Positions 9,747 to 20,408 of a DNA stretch of 64,000 bases are shown piece after piece. The stretch comes from Thereva unica (taxonomy: Eukaryota; Arthropoda; Insecta; Diptera; Therevidae). Location of the stretch: the NCBI GenBank assembly GCA_949987705.1, contig OX465283.1, positions 90,215,313 to 90,279,312 of the forward strand, in the 5' to 3' direction. The position numbers were made by a program, and so were the translations under genes. The notes beneath the pieces were generated by a model. The model worked only from the letters and a program-made list of their open reading frames with translations. It was not told the DNA's origin and did no database searches. How positions within the stretch are numbered: the first letter of the stretch is position 1; each line of letters opens with the position of its first letter.

Positions 9747-12461
9747 ATGGGAGTTACGAAAAAAAAGACGATTAAGACGGATGTAAAAAGGCCACGAGGT
9801 CGACCACGAAAGTACATACACGTGTGTGGCACCAAAATGGATATACTAAAGAAAGTAGAACCGCTTAATCTCGAGGGCAACTTAGCGGAAAATTGGAGAG
9901 CCTTCAAACAGAGTTATGACTTTTTCTACATTGCAGCAGAACTTGAAAAAAAATCGGACACAGTTCAGGCAGCGACATTTTTAAACGCAATTGGATCACA
10001 GGCTATTGAAATATTCAATACATTTAATTTCGCAAATGAAGCGGACAAAACAAAGTATTCGGAAGTTGTAAAAGCATTTGAAGCATGGTGCAAACCCAAA
10101 AAGAACGAAGTATATGCAAGTTTTCTCTTCCATAGTAGGAGTCAAGCGGAAGGAGAACCGTTTGATATCTTTCTCCTGGAAGTAAAAAAATTAATCAGGC
10201 CATGCGATTTTGGAAATCTAGAACAAAGAATGTTAAGAGACAGAATTGTATTGGGAACAAACGACAAAGCGCTGCAGAAAAAATTATTGGAAACGGATAA
10301 TCTTGACGCTGAGAAAGCGATAAATATGGCAAAAATTGCAGAACAATCAAAAAAACAATCAGATGTAATACAACACAAAGCAAAGAATAGAATGTATGAA
10401 GCCCATGCAGTAAGTAGAGGAGAACAACCAAGTACGCTACGACATCAAAATCAACAGTACTCGAAACTAGGTAATAGTTCCAAATTTAGTTTGGAAAATA
10501 ATAATCAGAATAGAAATAATTTTAATCAACATAATTCTTTTAGGTATAGAGAAAGTAAAGGAAAATGTTCTTATTGTGCAAGCACCCATGGTAAAGGAAA
10601 GTGCCCAGCCTACGGGAAAAAATGCGCAAAATGCGGAAAACTAAATCATTACGTCAAAGCATGTAGAGTAAAAGAGGTACGTGAAATTCAGGAAAATCTA
10701 GATACATTGTTTATTGACACCGTATGTGATTTGGAAAATAATGAATCTTGGTATAAAGAACTAAAAATTAACAATAAAACGATAAAATTCAAATTAGATA
10801 CGGGCGCCGATGTCAATGTTGTTCCATTAAATATATTTAAAAAAATTGAAAACGTGAATATTGCAAAGTGTAGAAGACGTTTGACTGCATATGGGGGGAC
10901 TAAAATTAAAACGTTAGGCATTTCTAGGTTAAACTGTAAAATAGATGAAAATAATGAGAAAGAATTAGAATTTATAATAGCGATTACAGAATCAGTACCA
11001 ATTTTAGGTTTGAAAGCTTGCCAGGATTTAAAGTTAGTTCAAAGAATTGATGCCGTGACAAAGATAGAGGATAAAAAAGGATTACTACAGGAATATAGTG
11101 AGGTATTTGAGGGATTAGGAAAATTTAAAGAAGAATATGAACTTATATTAAAAGAAGATGCAAAACCAGTGGTAAGACCAGCTCGGAAGGTCCCACTATC
11201 TCTTAGAGAACCACTAAAGAAAGAAATTGAATTATTATGTGAAAAGGGAATTATTGAAGAAGTAAGTGAACCAGTTGAGTGGCTATCAAATCTAGTAGTA
11301 GTGGAAAAGAAAAATAAAAAATTGCGATTATGCTTGGATCCTAAATATCTAAATGAAGCCCTAAAAGATGAAACATATCCTATTCCTACATTTGAACAAC
11401 TTTGCACAAAATTAACAAGAATGAAATATTTTACAGTACTCGACCTTAAGGATGGGTATTGGCAAATTCCTCTCAAGGAGAATTCGTCGAAGCTGTGTGC
11501 TTTCTCCACACCTTTTGGGTGCTACAAATTCAATAGATTACCCTTTGGTGTGAAAACAGCACCACAGGCATTCCAAAAAATGAACGAAAAAATCTTTTCT
11601 GATATTCCCGGAATTACAGTGTACATTGATGATATTCTAATATGTGGCAGAACGTTAGAAGAACATGATAGGAAACTAAAAATGATAATGGAAAGAGCAA
11701 GGGAAAACAACATTAAATTTAACAAAGAGAAAATTCAATTTCGTGTTACGACTGTTAATTATTTAGGACATGTAATTTCAGAGAAAGGAATAGAATTAGA
11801 CAGGAATAGAATGAAAGCAATCGAAAAGATAGCGCCACCTACAAATAAGAAAGAGTTACAAGTATTGTTAGGTATGATTAATTACATGAGGGACTTCATT
11901 CCAGACTTGGCAGAATTATCTCAACCGTTAAGAGACATGTTAAAGAAAAATAACATATTTAAATGGGAAACAATACATGAAAAATCACTAGAAAAATTAA
12001 AGGCAAAAATAATAAATGCACCAACTTTACAAGCATTTGATGCATCATTAGATATTACAATTCAAGCTGATGCATCGAAATTTGGTTTAGGGTCCGCATT
12101 AATTCAAAACGAGAAACCAGTCTGTTTCGCCTCACGCAGCCTTACACCTACGGAGGTGAACTATGCGCAAGTGGAAAAAGAACTACTTACTATTGTCTTC
12201 GCTTGTACCAAGTACCATAATCTCATATATGGACGAAAAGTAAAAATTATCACTGACCACAAACCCTTACTTGGAATAATAGCAAAAGAAGTAGGCCAAA
12301 TACCTTCGGCAAGACTACAACGAATGAAGATGAAATTATTGAAATATGACTTAATATTGCAGCATTCACCAGGGAAAGAAATGTTCATTGCGGATCTGCT
12401 ATCAAGAAATTATATAAAAGAGGAACATCAGCCAGAAATAAAAGATATAGATGAAGTATAG
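9747..12461 (+). pseudogene. Gypsy-2 Gag-Pol, N-terminal part (Gag, protease, RT, RNase H)
   Basis: The 904-residue frame starts with a basic stretch holding an AT-hook (RPRGRPRK, residues ~15-22). Gag-like helices follow from MDILKK, then cysteine/histidine knuckles near residues 275-310, including CAKCGKLNHYVKAC. Retropepsin is LDTGADVNVVP near residue 350. RT has LPFGVKTAPQAF and YIDD, and RNase H has QADASKFGLG and TDHKPLLG. Gag and Pol share one frame. The stop at 12459-12461 is created by the TIR element inserted there, and the integrase continues in the same phase at 13671. The true start could be the ATG of MDILKK rather than the first ATG at 9747. Confidence 0.85.
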
Positions 12462-13668
12462 AAGTTTTCAAACTCCGTGACACAAATAATTTGAAGGGTT
12501 CTGCGCACCTCGTTGCCCAATTTCATAAAATTTGTTCTATCATTTCCCCTCTTTTAACTTAAAAAGGCAACAAACGCAGAAAAAACTCAACAAAATAATT
12601 TAGGAAGGGATGTGCGCATGCCGGATGAATAAAGTTAAGTAATCTTTATATGTATTGAGCAGAGCTTTGAAATACATGTAAAACTCCTGCTCAACAAAGG
12701 CAGTTTAACCATCGTAATAAGCATAATTTTACTATAATTATGCTAAATATTTCTCATCCCTAAATTTAAAATAAATTGAAAGAATTGCTGGAAAAATTTC
12801 TTTTAAAGATTTGAGCATTTTCATTCATAAATTGAGAGTTCTCCGTAGCCGCAAGCAACACAACCTCCCCAGGCAGAAGCGCGCTTGCGACTGGCGGAAA
12901 ATGTCAAAAATCTAGTAATCAAAGTGATAAAAACACAAATATCGTATTTTTTAGTAGAAATTACTACAAATTATTTCTGTGGCATATGTGTAAAATATAA
13001 AAACCTTAAAATAAAAAAATATATAAAAACGGGTGTTTTTCAGTCATAATTTGTAAATTTTTTAAATAATCATTGAAGTCCCAGAAAAATACACCTCCCT
13101 TTAGCAATACGCAGTCGCGACTGATTACCAAAGTCTAGTAATAACAAGTCTTTCATCTTCATACAAAAATTTCCGACCGTTGATTGTTTGCGTGCATATA
13201 TGAACATCACTGCTGAACAAAACTCAACGCATACTTCGTGAACTCGGCCAGACAAAGCCAGATTCTCTCCTTACGATAAAGTATGCATAACAGAAAAGGA
13301 AAGAAAATTGAATCAGCTGTTTTCTTTCATAAATCAAAACAAACGAGCAAATATGCACCAATACATCCCCATATAAACTCATAAAATTTTCCGACTTATG
13401 GTTGTATTCCAGCGCGTATAAAAATGTTGCATTCTCTCTCTGATAGCCTGACATCGTCATTTGAAAAACTTGTGCATGCAGCTGTTCGCCTTTCACTCAT
13501 TAACCATATGAAGATGAAAGACTTGTTAATTTCTAGACTTTGCTGATTACATGGCAGCAAGTGATTTGATAGGAGGAGTTAAGTGAAGCTTTTGTCTGAA
13601 CTTTTTAACATTTTTAAGAGCTTAGCTGGGGAAGATGCGCGGGATGTCACGAGGTTTGAAAACGTCTA
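12459..13668. mobile_element. 1.2-kb TIR element in Gypsy-2 Pol (TA target)
   Basis: The left end TAGAAGTTTTCAAACTCCG pairs with the inverted right end (TAGACGTTTTCAAACCTCG), flanked by TA at 12457-12458 and 13669-13670. Removing it with one TA makes the Pol frame continuous. A second inverted pair lies inside: the CAAGTCTTTCATCTT block near 13146-13160 recurs inverted near 13509-13523, so it may carry a nested element. No transposase was found. A TA target suggests Tc1/mariner affinity. Confidence 0.75.
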
Positions 13669-13670
13669 TA

Positions 13671-15251
13671 CATTCGATCAACATGAGCGAAAGGCAAAAA
13701 GCTCTCTTTGAAATGGAGACGAATAAGGATGAAATCTTGAGGAAACTTAAAAAAGTAATAAATGAGGGGTGGCCTAAAAAGAAAGATAATTTAGAAAGTT
13801 GCGTACGATATTACTGGAAATTTAAAGATAACTTATATATAGAAAACAATATAGTATTTTATGATGAAAAAATAGTAGTACCGACTGCATTAAGGGAATA
13901 CGTGTTAAAGCAATTACATATTCCACATATGGGTGTGGAAAAGACATTAACTCGCGCACGTACGCTGGTCTACTGGCCGGGTATGAAGGAACAAATAGAG
14001 CAAATGATAGCGAGATGTGAAATATGTCAAAAATCGAGAGCTGGAAATATTAAGGAACCAATGATACCTCATACAATTCCAGACATACCTTATTTCAAGG
14101 TAGGATCAGACATTATGTCTTTTGAAAACAAAGATTATCTTGTAGTTGTAGATTACTTATCAAAATATCTAGATATAATTCCCCTCAGGAGAAAAGATGC
14201 GAATGAGGTGATAAGCAAATTAAAAAATATATTCTCTGTGCACGGGATACCTAGAATTTTTGTTGCCGATAATATCGTTGGTTTACAAGCAGAATTCACT
14301 AAGTACAATTTTTCAAGTTTTCAGTTTTTTATACTAAAGTAAGTCTTATAATGCCAACTTTATACTGGCAATACCTTATAGCCCGCACACTAATATTGTT
14401 AAGGTTTTTAGGGGGTTAGTTTCGGATTTACCTTGTCCATAATGACACAAAACTACCAAATCATTTCTGCCAAAACCCACTAATTCGTTGCGTTTTTTTA
14501 TTTTAATCTAAAAATCCAGTATTAGAATTAAATAATTATTTCAATTCTTTTGTAAACTAAAATAAGAAATCTAAAAAACAATGTATACTGAGCCGATTAC
14601 TATTATATGCCATTACAAAATTTTCAGAGACACAAACATCTTAAATATCGATTTACTAAAAACTATGGTTTTTGACTTAGTGAGTTCTGCTTTTAAACCC
14701 ACGATATGCCCTTTAACTCATATACTTTTCGGAAATTTGCAGAAGAAATTGATATGGAGGTAGTTACTACTAGCCCACACTATCCACAAGCAAATGGGCT
14801 TGCTGAGAGTTTCGTGAAGGTAGCAAAATCTTTATTAATTAAAGGAAACCGAGAAAATAGTGACTCTTGGAAAATGTTACTTGAGTACCGAAATATGCCG
14901 ATAAAAGGATTGACATGTTCACCTGCAGAAATTTTATTTGGTAGAAAAACGAGAACGTTCGTACCGGGAAGGGAAAGTCTTTTTAGAAGTGAGAGGTGTC
15001 AAGAATCTAAAAAGTTATTAGACAGGAAAAACGAGAAGATAAAAAAATTTTATGATAAGAGTGCTAGGGGTAAAGAAGAGTTTAGGATTGGACAAGAAGT
15101 TTTTTGTAAAGAAGGGAGAAAGTGGACAAATGCAGTCATTGTCGATAAACATAACACACCAAGATCATATTGGGTTGAATTTGAGAATGGAACAAAATTG
15201 AGAAGAAATTCACGTTTTATTCGAAAAAAAAAAAAAAATAATATAACATAA
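13671..15251 (+). pseudogene. Gypsy-2 integrase, split by a MITE
   Basis: The frame resumes after the upstream insertion. The zinc-binding segment has HMGVEKTLTRARTLVYWPG and CEICQKSR. The catalytic residues lie in VGSDIMSF, FVADN and SPHYPQANGLAE. The frame is broken after FVADN (14272) by the MITE at 14275-14704 and resumes at 14706. The lysine-rich C-terminus ends at 15251 in an A-run. It catalysed cDNA integration; with two insertions in Gag-Pol this copy cannot be functional. Confidence 0.85.
14275..14704. mobile_element. 430-bp MITE in Gypsy-2 integrase (TA target)
   Basis: TIRs begin TCGTTGGTTTACAAGCAGAA on the left and TCGTGGGTTTAAAAGCAGAA on the inverted right end, running about 30 bp with few mismatches. 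TA flanks both ends (14273-14274 and 14705-14706). Removing it restores the integrase frame exactly. The TA target fits a Tc1/mariner-type non-autonomous element. Confidence 0.85.
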
Positions 15252-15535
15252 GAAACATGCTGGAACTTTCCTGTGCCATCGAGTGGAAAATAATAATAAA
15301 GATAATAAATGATGTAATGAATTGAATATTGTATGTAATTAAATAGTTTTGAAATGAAAAAAAAAAAAGTAAATATGTATATGAATTTGTATCAGAAACT
15401 GTTAAAATATTGGATTAGTCAATTTAGAATATAATATAGAATTGTAAAGTTAACAGAAATTAATTTGAAAGAAACTTACAACTAAAATTAATAATTGAAT
15501 TGAATCCAAAATTATATGTATAAAACTAGTTGGGA
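15252..15535 (+). other. Gypsy-2 3' non-coding region
   Basis: A-rich sequence after the pol stop with A-runs and AATAAA-like words. It resumes at 17208-17298 after the Helitron and leads into the purine tract and 3' LTR. Confidence 0.5.
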
Positions 15536-15608
15536 TGCCCGTTACCGAAATTCGGTCACAAAAACAATAAATATATAAAATTCACGATTCGATTTAAATA
15601 TTTTTATT

Positions 15609-16750
15609 TCAAAAAAAAATTATTCGCAATGGCGAATTTTTAATTACTATGAAACATTTCCATTGTCGCTCCAGAGCATCTAAAATTTCCCAGGATTTTT
15701 TTAATCGCATCCATGACGTCTTAAGACTAAACTCATCACGTATAGCAAGACGATAAGAAGCATATTGTAACATTGTTACTTTTGTACGTGGTAAGTTAGC
15801 ACGTGAAGTAGAATGTAAACTGTGTGCTATATTGACATGCCAACCCCTATCACCATGTGGAAATAATAATGGATAAGCCAAAGGCTCCAAAGAAGGATCA
15901 AAAACAGAAACAGAACGAATTTCATTTGTTGTTTTTGAAAAAACAATCATATTTCGTTCGAAAGGAGGCTCACCATCATCGTTTTTGAAAATAGCAGCAA
16001 CATCAGTTTGTACAGCATCATTGAAACGACGAATATCAACTTGGTTATTAACTTTTTATAGAAACTTCAGCTGCAATATTCTCAGGTCTTTGACAATATT
16101 CATACATGGACCTGAATGAGTGAACAAAAGGATTAATCCGATCTAACTCCAAACCTATTTCATGCATAATATCAATATTACATTCAATATTCGCATTTCT
16201 ATTCATTCTATGATTAGCAGCAGTATCTACATCATAGAAATACAATTGTGCATAACATGGAGGTCGGCCATAGCCAGGAATTAAGGCACCAGTTCGGTGA
16301 TAGAAAATGTTATGGATTTTAAAATGATAAATGCCATTTGCAATGTCATTTGACAAATTACACTCAGAGCTAGTCATTGCAAAGGCAGCATTATACGAAC
16401 GAATATTTGCAAAAAAAATTTTAGAACGATTTTTAATACCACTTTCATTCGAAGTTAATCCTTCAAAAAAATTATTGAAAAAGTAATTTTGAGAAAGTGG
16501 AGGTAGATTAACTTTGCCTTTATGAAAACACAAAGAAAATGCCTCAGTATTACCACTAAGCATATAATAAGCCAGGACTTATATTGTATTATATGCTTAG
16601 TGGTATTACGTAAAGTTACTTCAGTCAGAAAATGTTTGGCACGACAAAAATGACAACTCATATTAAAAGAACTACACGAAAACGAATCAAAATCAACCGG
16701 AATAACATTCAAAGCACATTTAAAAGAATCAGTCAAAATTTCTAAAGGTG
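15609..16750 (-). pseudogene. Helitron Rep N-terminal region, broken
   Basis: Minus-strand pieces in order are a cysteine motif region (CHFCRAKHF), then FFANIRSYNAAFAMTS, IYHFKIHNIFYHRTG and YDVDTAANHRMNRN, then EPLAYPLLFPHGDRGWH and RTKVTMLQYASYRLAIRDEF. These match the region upstream of, and into, the Helitron-like N domain of RepHel proteins. The two-histidine and catalytic tyrosine parts and the helicase are missing. A short inverted duplication (16551-16605) and gaps interrupt the frame. The family's role is rolling-circle replication; this copy is dead. Confidence 0.8.
16551..16605. repeat. 19-bp inverted duplication in the Helitron Rep frame
   Basis: TACCACTAAGCATATAATA (16551-16569) is followed after 17 bp by its exact reverse complement (16587-16605). 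It breaks the Rep reading frame and looks like a local inverted duplication made during repair or replication. Confidence 0.8.
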
Positions 16751-17298
16751 CAATGAATCAATTAAAATTTCTAAAGGCATTCGCCAAAAAACGAACGGCA
16801 GCCCCTTACACAATACAACTCAATAATACTATACACAAAAGAGTATAAAAAAATACACGCACAAAGTGACCGAGTTTTTTTATGTCAGTTATGCCGCCAA
16901 AAATCCACACAAACGCTTGTTTTTCTCTGTTTCTCATTCGCTTCACTGAAACGGCATTTGTGTCAATCGTAGGCTACTCAGCTCTACGTTGATGCTCACA
17001 AAAAATTCAAATTTTCCAACGGCTTTTTAAAATTCGAAAATTTAAAATCGCTATAACTTTTTTATTCGTGAATCGATTTCTTTGAAATTCCTTATTACAA
17101 AACTATGCCATAAAAAGAACATTTTCTAAAAATTTAAACGAAATCGGTCCACGAACAAAAAAGCCTTAGCGTGTACAAACTTTTTGTTTGCCTATTAATA
17201 TATAAGATGTATAGCTTACTAGTATTAGAAATTATGATAATAATACGACTGAATTGTTGATAAATAAGTAAATACAATACAAATGTAAAAAGGGGAGA

Positions 17299-17447
17299 TG
17301 TTGTAGGAGATAATGAAAAGGGTCCAAACTCCAACAGCTCTCTGTGATGGACCCAGGGACGACAGTTAGAATAGTCAGTTGCTCTGGACCGGTGATGAAA
17401 TAAAGTCATAGTAAAAAGTAATCGGAGTTTCAATAAAGAATAATACA
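17299..17447 (+). repeat. Gypsy-2 3' LTR (149 bp)
   Basis: It starts TGTTGTAGGAGATAATG right after the purine tract and ends CAATAAAGAATAATACA, with a polyadenylation-type AATAAA near its end. The flank ACGA matches the base run before the 5' remnant. Confidence 0.75.
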
Positions 17448-17460
17448 ACGACGACCTTTG

Positions 17461-20374
17461 CTTTTCGAACAAGGACACGAATCGGATCATGGAATGTGAG
17501 AACAATGCTTGCTGAGGGACGGCTGGATGAAGTCCTCAACGAGATGAATCGATATAAAATCAAGATCATGGGACTGAGCGAGACCAGATGGCCCGATGCG
17601 GGGGAACATATCTGCCCAAATGGCGAGTCCTTCTTATATTCTGGGAGAAATGAAACTGAAAGCCGTAGGAGTGGTGTTAGCGTAATACTCACCAAAGAAG
17701 CCAGGGCTAGCCTCATTAGCTGGTCACCAGTTTCTGAGAGGATTATTACCGTGCGCCTACGTACCAGGCTAAGAAGTACTACGGTAGTTCAATGCTATGC
17801 TCCAACCGAAGACGCAGAAGATGACATCAAAGACGAGTTCTACATGCGACTGAATGAGGTTTTTCGCTCTATTCCAAGGGGAGACATCATTGTATTAATG
17901 GGTGACGACAACACCGGTCTTGAACAACAATTGGAAAACAAGGCCTAAGCCAAGTTACCAATAACAATGGTGAGCTTTTCGTTGACTTTTGTTCTTCCCA
18001 TCAACTTATGGTAGGTGGAACTTACTTTTGTCACAAGAAGATACATAAAGAGACCTGGGTATCGCCCGATGGTAGAACGAGAAATCAGATAGATCATGTG
18101 GCCGTCAGCCGCAGATGGAGAACCATTCTGGAAGATGTCAGGAGCTTCAGGGGAGCGGACACTGGAAGCGACCACCATTTGGTAGTAGCAACTATTCGCC
18201 TTAGAATCGCTGCAATCAGGAACTTTCAACGTGAATCTATAAACCGTAGACGGTTTAACGTTGACCTCTTGCGGGAGAGCGCTAAAAAGCGAGAATTTGC
18301 TGGAAACCTGCAGCAAATATTAAACCAGCAAACCGTTTCTGACGACACAAATATTGAAGACCTGTGGAGTACAACAAAGGGCGCTATATTGACGGCTGCG
18401 GAAACGAGCATCGGTTATGTCCAGAGAAACATGCAACATTGGATCTCGGACAGCACCTGGCAAAAAATAGAACGCAGGAGGGCCCTCAAAAATAACATAA
18501 ACTCTACAAGCGACCCGGATAGACGTCACCAACTTGAACGGGAGTACTCTCAATTACACCGAGAGGTAAAGAGAAGTGTCCGGCGTGATAAAAGGCAGCA
18601 GATAAACGAGCTCGCAGAAAAAGCGGAAAACGCGGCAAACACAGGCAACAGTAAAGTGCTGTACCAAATTACTAAACAGCTCTCGGGAAAGCACTCTACT
18701 AAAAAGCATGCCGTTAAGAGTGCGGATGGAAGGCTGCTGTGCAGCGACGAGGAGCAGCTCCAAAGATGGAGAGATTATTTCTTCGCCGCCCTGAATGGCT
18801 CACTCACACAGGAACCTCAGGAAAACAGCAACAATGCACAGCCGATAAGAATCAACACCCGGGCCCCATCCAAGACGGAAATAGTAACCGCAATTCATGC
18901 GATGGCCAATGGTAAAGCAGCTGGAAAAGATGGCATCCCGCCAGAATTGTTGAAAGCCGACTCAAGCCTCATAGCAGATGCGCTTCAGCCAATCCTCGAA
19001 TTAGCATGGAACACCTGTACCTTTCCGGAGGATTGGACGGAAGGTATCATAGTCAAAATACCCAAAAAGGGGGATCTAACAATATGCGACAACTGGAGAG
19101 GCATCTGTCTATTATCTACTGTGGGTAAAATCTTATCCCACACTATACTATCAAGAATAAGAGAGGCAGTAGATCAAACGCTTAGAAGGCAGCAGGCCGG
19201 ATTCAGGAAGGGCCGTTCATGTATAGATCACATCAACACCTTAAGAATAATAGTGGAACAGTCTACTGAATTCCGATCCCCCCTTTACCTTGCTTTCGTA
19301 GATTATGAGAAAGCGTTCGACTCGGTTAATAGGAGCTTTATATGGCAGGCATTACGGCGACGTGGACTGCCGGATAAGATAATAGAATTGATAAAAGCCC
19401 TATACAACAATTCCAAATGCAGAGTTCTCCATAACGGAAAATTATCCGACAGCTTTGAGGTGAGTTCAGGAGTACGACAAGGATGCTTACTATCCCCATT
19501 ACTATTTCTTATAGTAATAAATGACATTCTTGTTGGCGCTCTAGATAGTAGAACAGGCGGCATACAGTGGGGTTTGCTAGATCGCCTTAAGGACCTCGAC
19601 TACGCAGATGATATCTGTTTGCTGGCCCACAGACATCAGGAGCTAAAAAACATGTTAAACAATTTGGCAACAGAAAGTAGTCTAGCAGGCTTAAGGCTGA
19701 ATCCGAATAAAACCAAAGAAATGCGGATAAATGCAAACACACTTGAACGAACTGCGCTGAATAACCGTGACGTGGAACTGGTAGATAAATTCTGCTACCT
19801 CGGTAGTATTATTACCGAAAATGGTGGTGCAGAAGAAGACGTCAGTTCCAGAATAAATAAAGCACGAAGCGCATATGCATGCTTGTTCCGCATATGGAGA
19901 TCAACGGAGATCTCAACCAACACCAAATTGCGGCTGTTCAACTCCAACGTTAAGGCAGTTCTTTTATACGGTTGCGAAACATGGAAAGTCACCCAATTCA
20001 TCACAGGGCGCCTACAAGTCTTCATAAACAGATGCCTACGTCGTATCCTAAAAATCCGCTGGCAAGATAGAATTTCAAATGAAGAGCTATGGCGCCGTGC
20101 CGGCCAAGAAAGGATAGACGACCAAATCAGGCGAAGGAAATGGAATTGGGTTGGCCACACCTTGCGACGCGATAACGAAAATCTAGCCAAACAGGCCCTT
20201 GACTGGAACCCGCAAGGATCCCGTCGAGTTGGAAGACCTAGAACAACGTGGAGGAGAACCCTACTAGCAGAGGCCGCAACTACTGGGAGATCCTGGTCAG
20301 AGCTAAGAGCTGTCGCGCAAAACAGAGTCCGCTGGAGGGCAACTGTTTCCGCCCTATGTCCCACGAGGGATTAA
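17461..20374 (+). pseudogene. RTE-like endonuclease and reverse transcriptase (ORF2)
   Basis: The AP-endonuclease starts near GSWNVRTM (17490), continues with GLSETRWP and ends with the catalytic SDHHLVV (about 18170-18190). RT has NWRGICLLSTVGKI, QQAGFRKGRSC, FVDYEKAFDSVNR, GVRQGCLLSP and an intact YADD (about 19595-19615). The tail ends RRKWNWVGHTLRR and GRPRTTWRR. One base is missing near 17940, where the frame jumps, and the GDFN-type active-site stretch reads GDDN with residues lost. From 18008 the frame is open for 788 residues. It acts by target-primed reverse transcription; this copy is probably recent but defective. Confidence 0.9.
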
Positions 20375-20377
20375 GGG

Positions 20378-20399
20378 GCACATAGATAGATAGATAGAT
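20378..20399 (+). repeat. (TAGA)n tail of the RTE-like element
   Basis: TAGATAGATAGATAGA directly precedes the right target duplication and serves as the 3' tail in place of poly-A. Confidence 0.85.
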
Positions 20400-20408
20400 G
20401 ATCCGTTC

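Larger units (their letters stand above)
15536..17207 (-). mobile_element. Helitron fragment element inserted in Gypsy-2
   Basis: Read on the minus strand it starts TCTTATATATTAATAGGC at 17207, preceded by A, and ends CTAG at 15536, followed by T. This is the A^T target and TC...CTRR ends of Helitrons. A hairpin-forming palindrome CCGAATTTCGG lies shortly before the CTAG end. It contains parts of the Rep protein but no helicase, so it is an internally deleted derivative. Confidence 0.8.
9448..17447 (+). mobile_element. Gypsy-2 LTR retrotransposon inside the RTE element
   Basis: ACGA flanks the element (9444-9447 and 17448-17451). The 3' LTR (17299-17447) follows the purine tract AAAAAGGGGAGA, but the 5' LTR is reduced to about 21 bp. 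The internal order is primer site, a single gag-pol frame, and a long 3' non-coding region. Three later insertions are readable: 12459-13668, 14275-14704 and 15536-17207. Removing them leaves about 4.7 kb. No env-like frame was recognised. Confidence 0.85.
9132..20397 (+). mobile_element. RTE-like non-LTR retrotransposon split by Gypsy-2
   Basis: It is bounded by an 11-bp direct repeat ATGATCCGTTC (9121-9131 and 20398-20408) lying in Gypsy-1a Pol. The 5' part is 9132-9447 and the rest is 17452-20397, about 3.26 kb net. It ends with a (TAGA)n tail only about 20 bases after the stop codon. A very short 3' UTR and simple-repeat tail fit the RTE clade; that placement is inference. The 5' part (9132-9447) shows no clear protein. 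Confidence 0.8.

Noticed and set aside
20378..20399. Independent microsatellite locus
   Set aside because: The TAGA run sits exactly between the LINE stop codon and its target duplication, so it is the element's tail.
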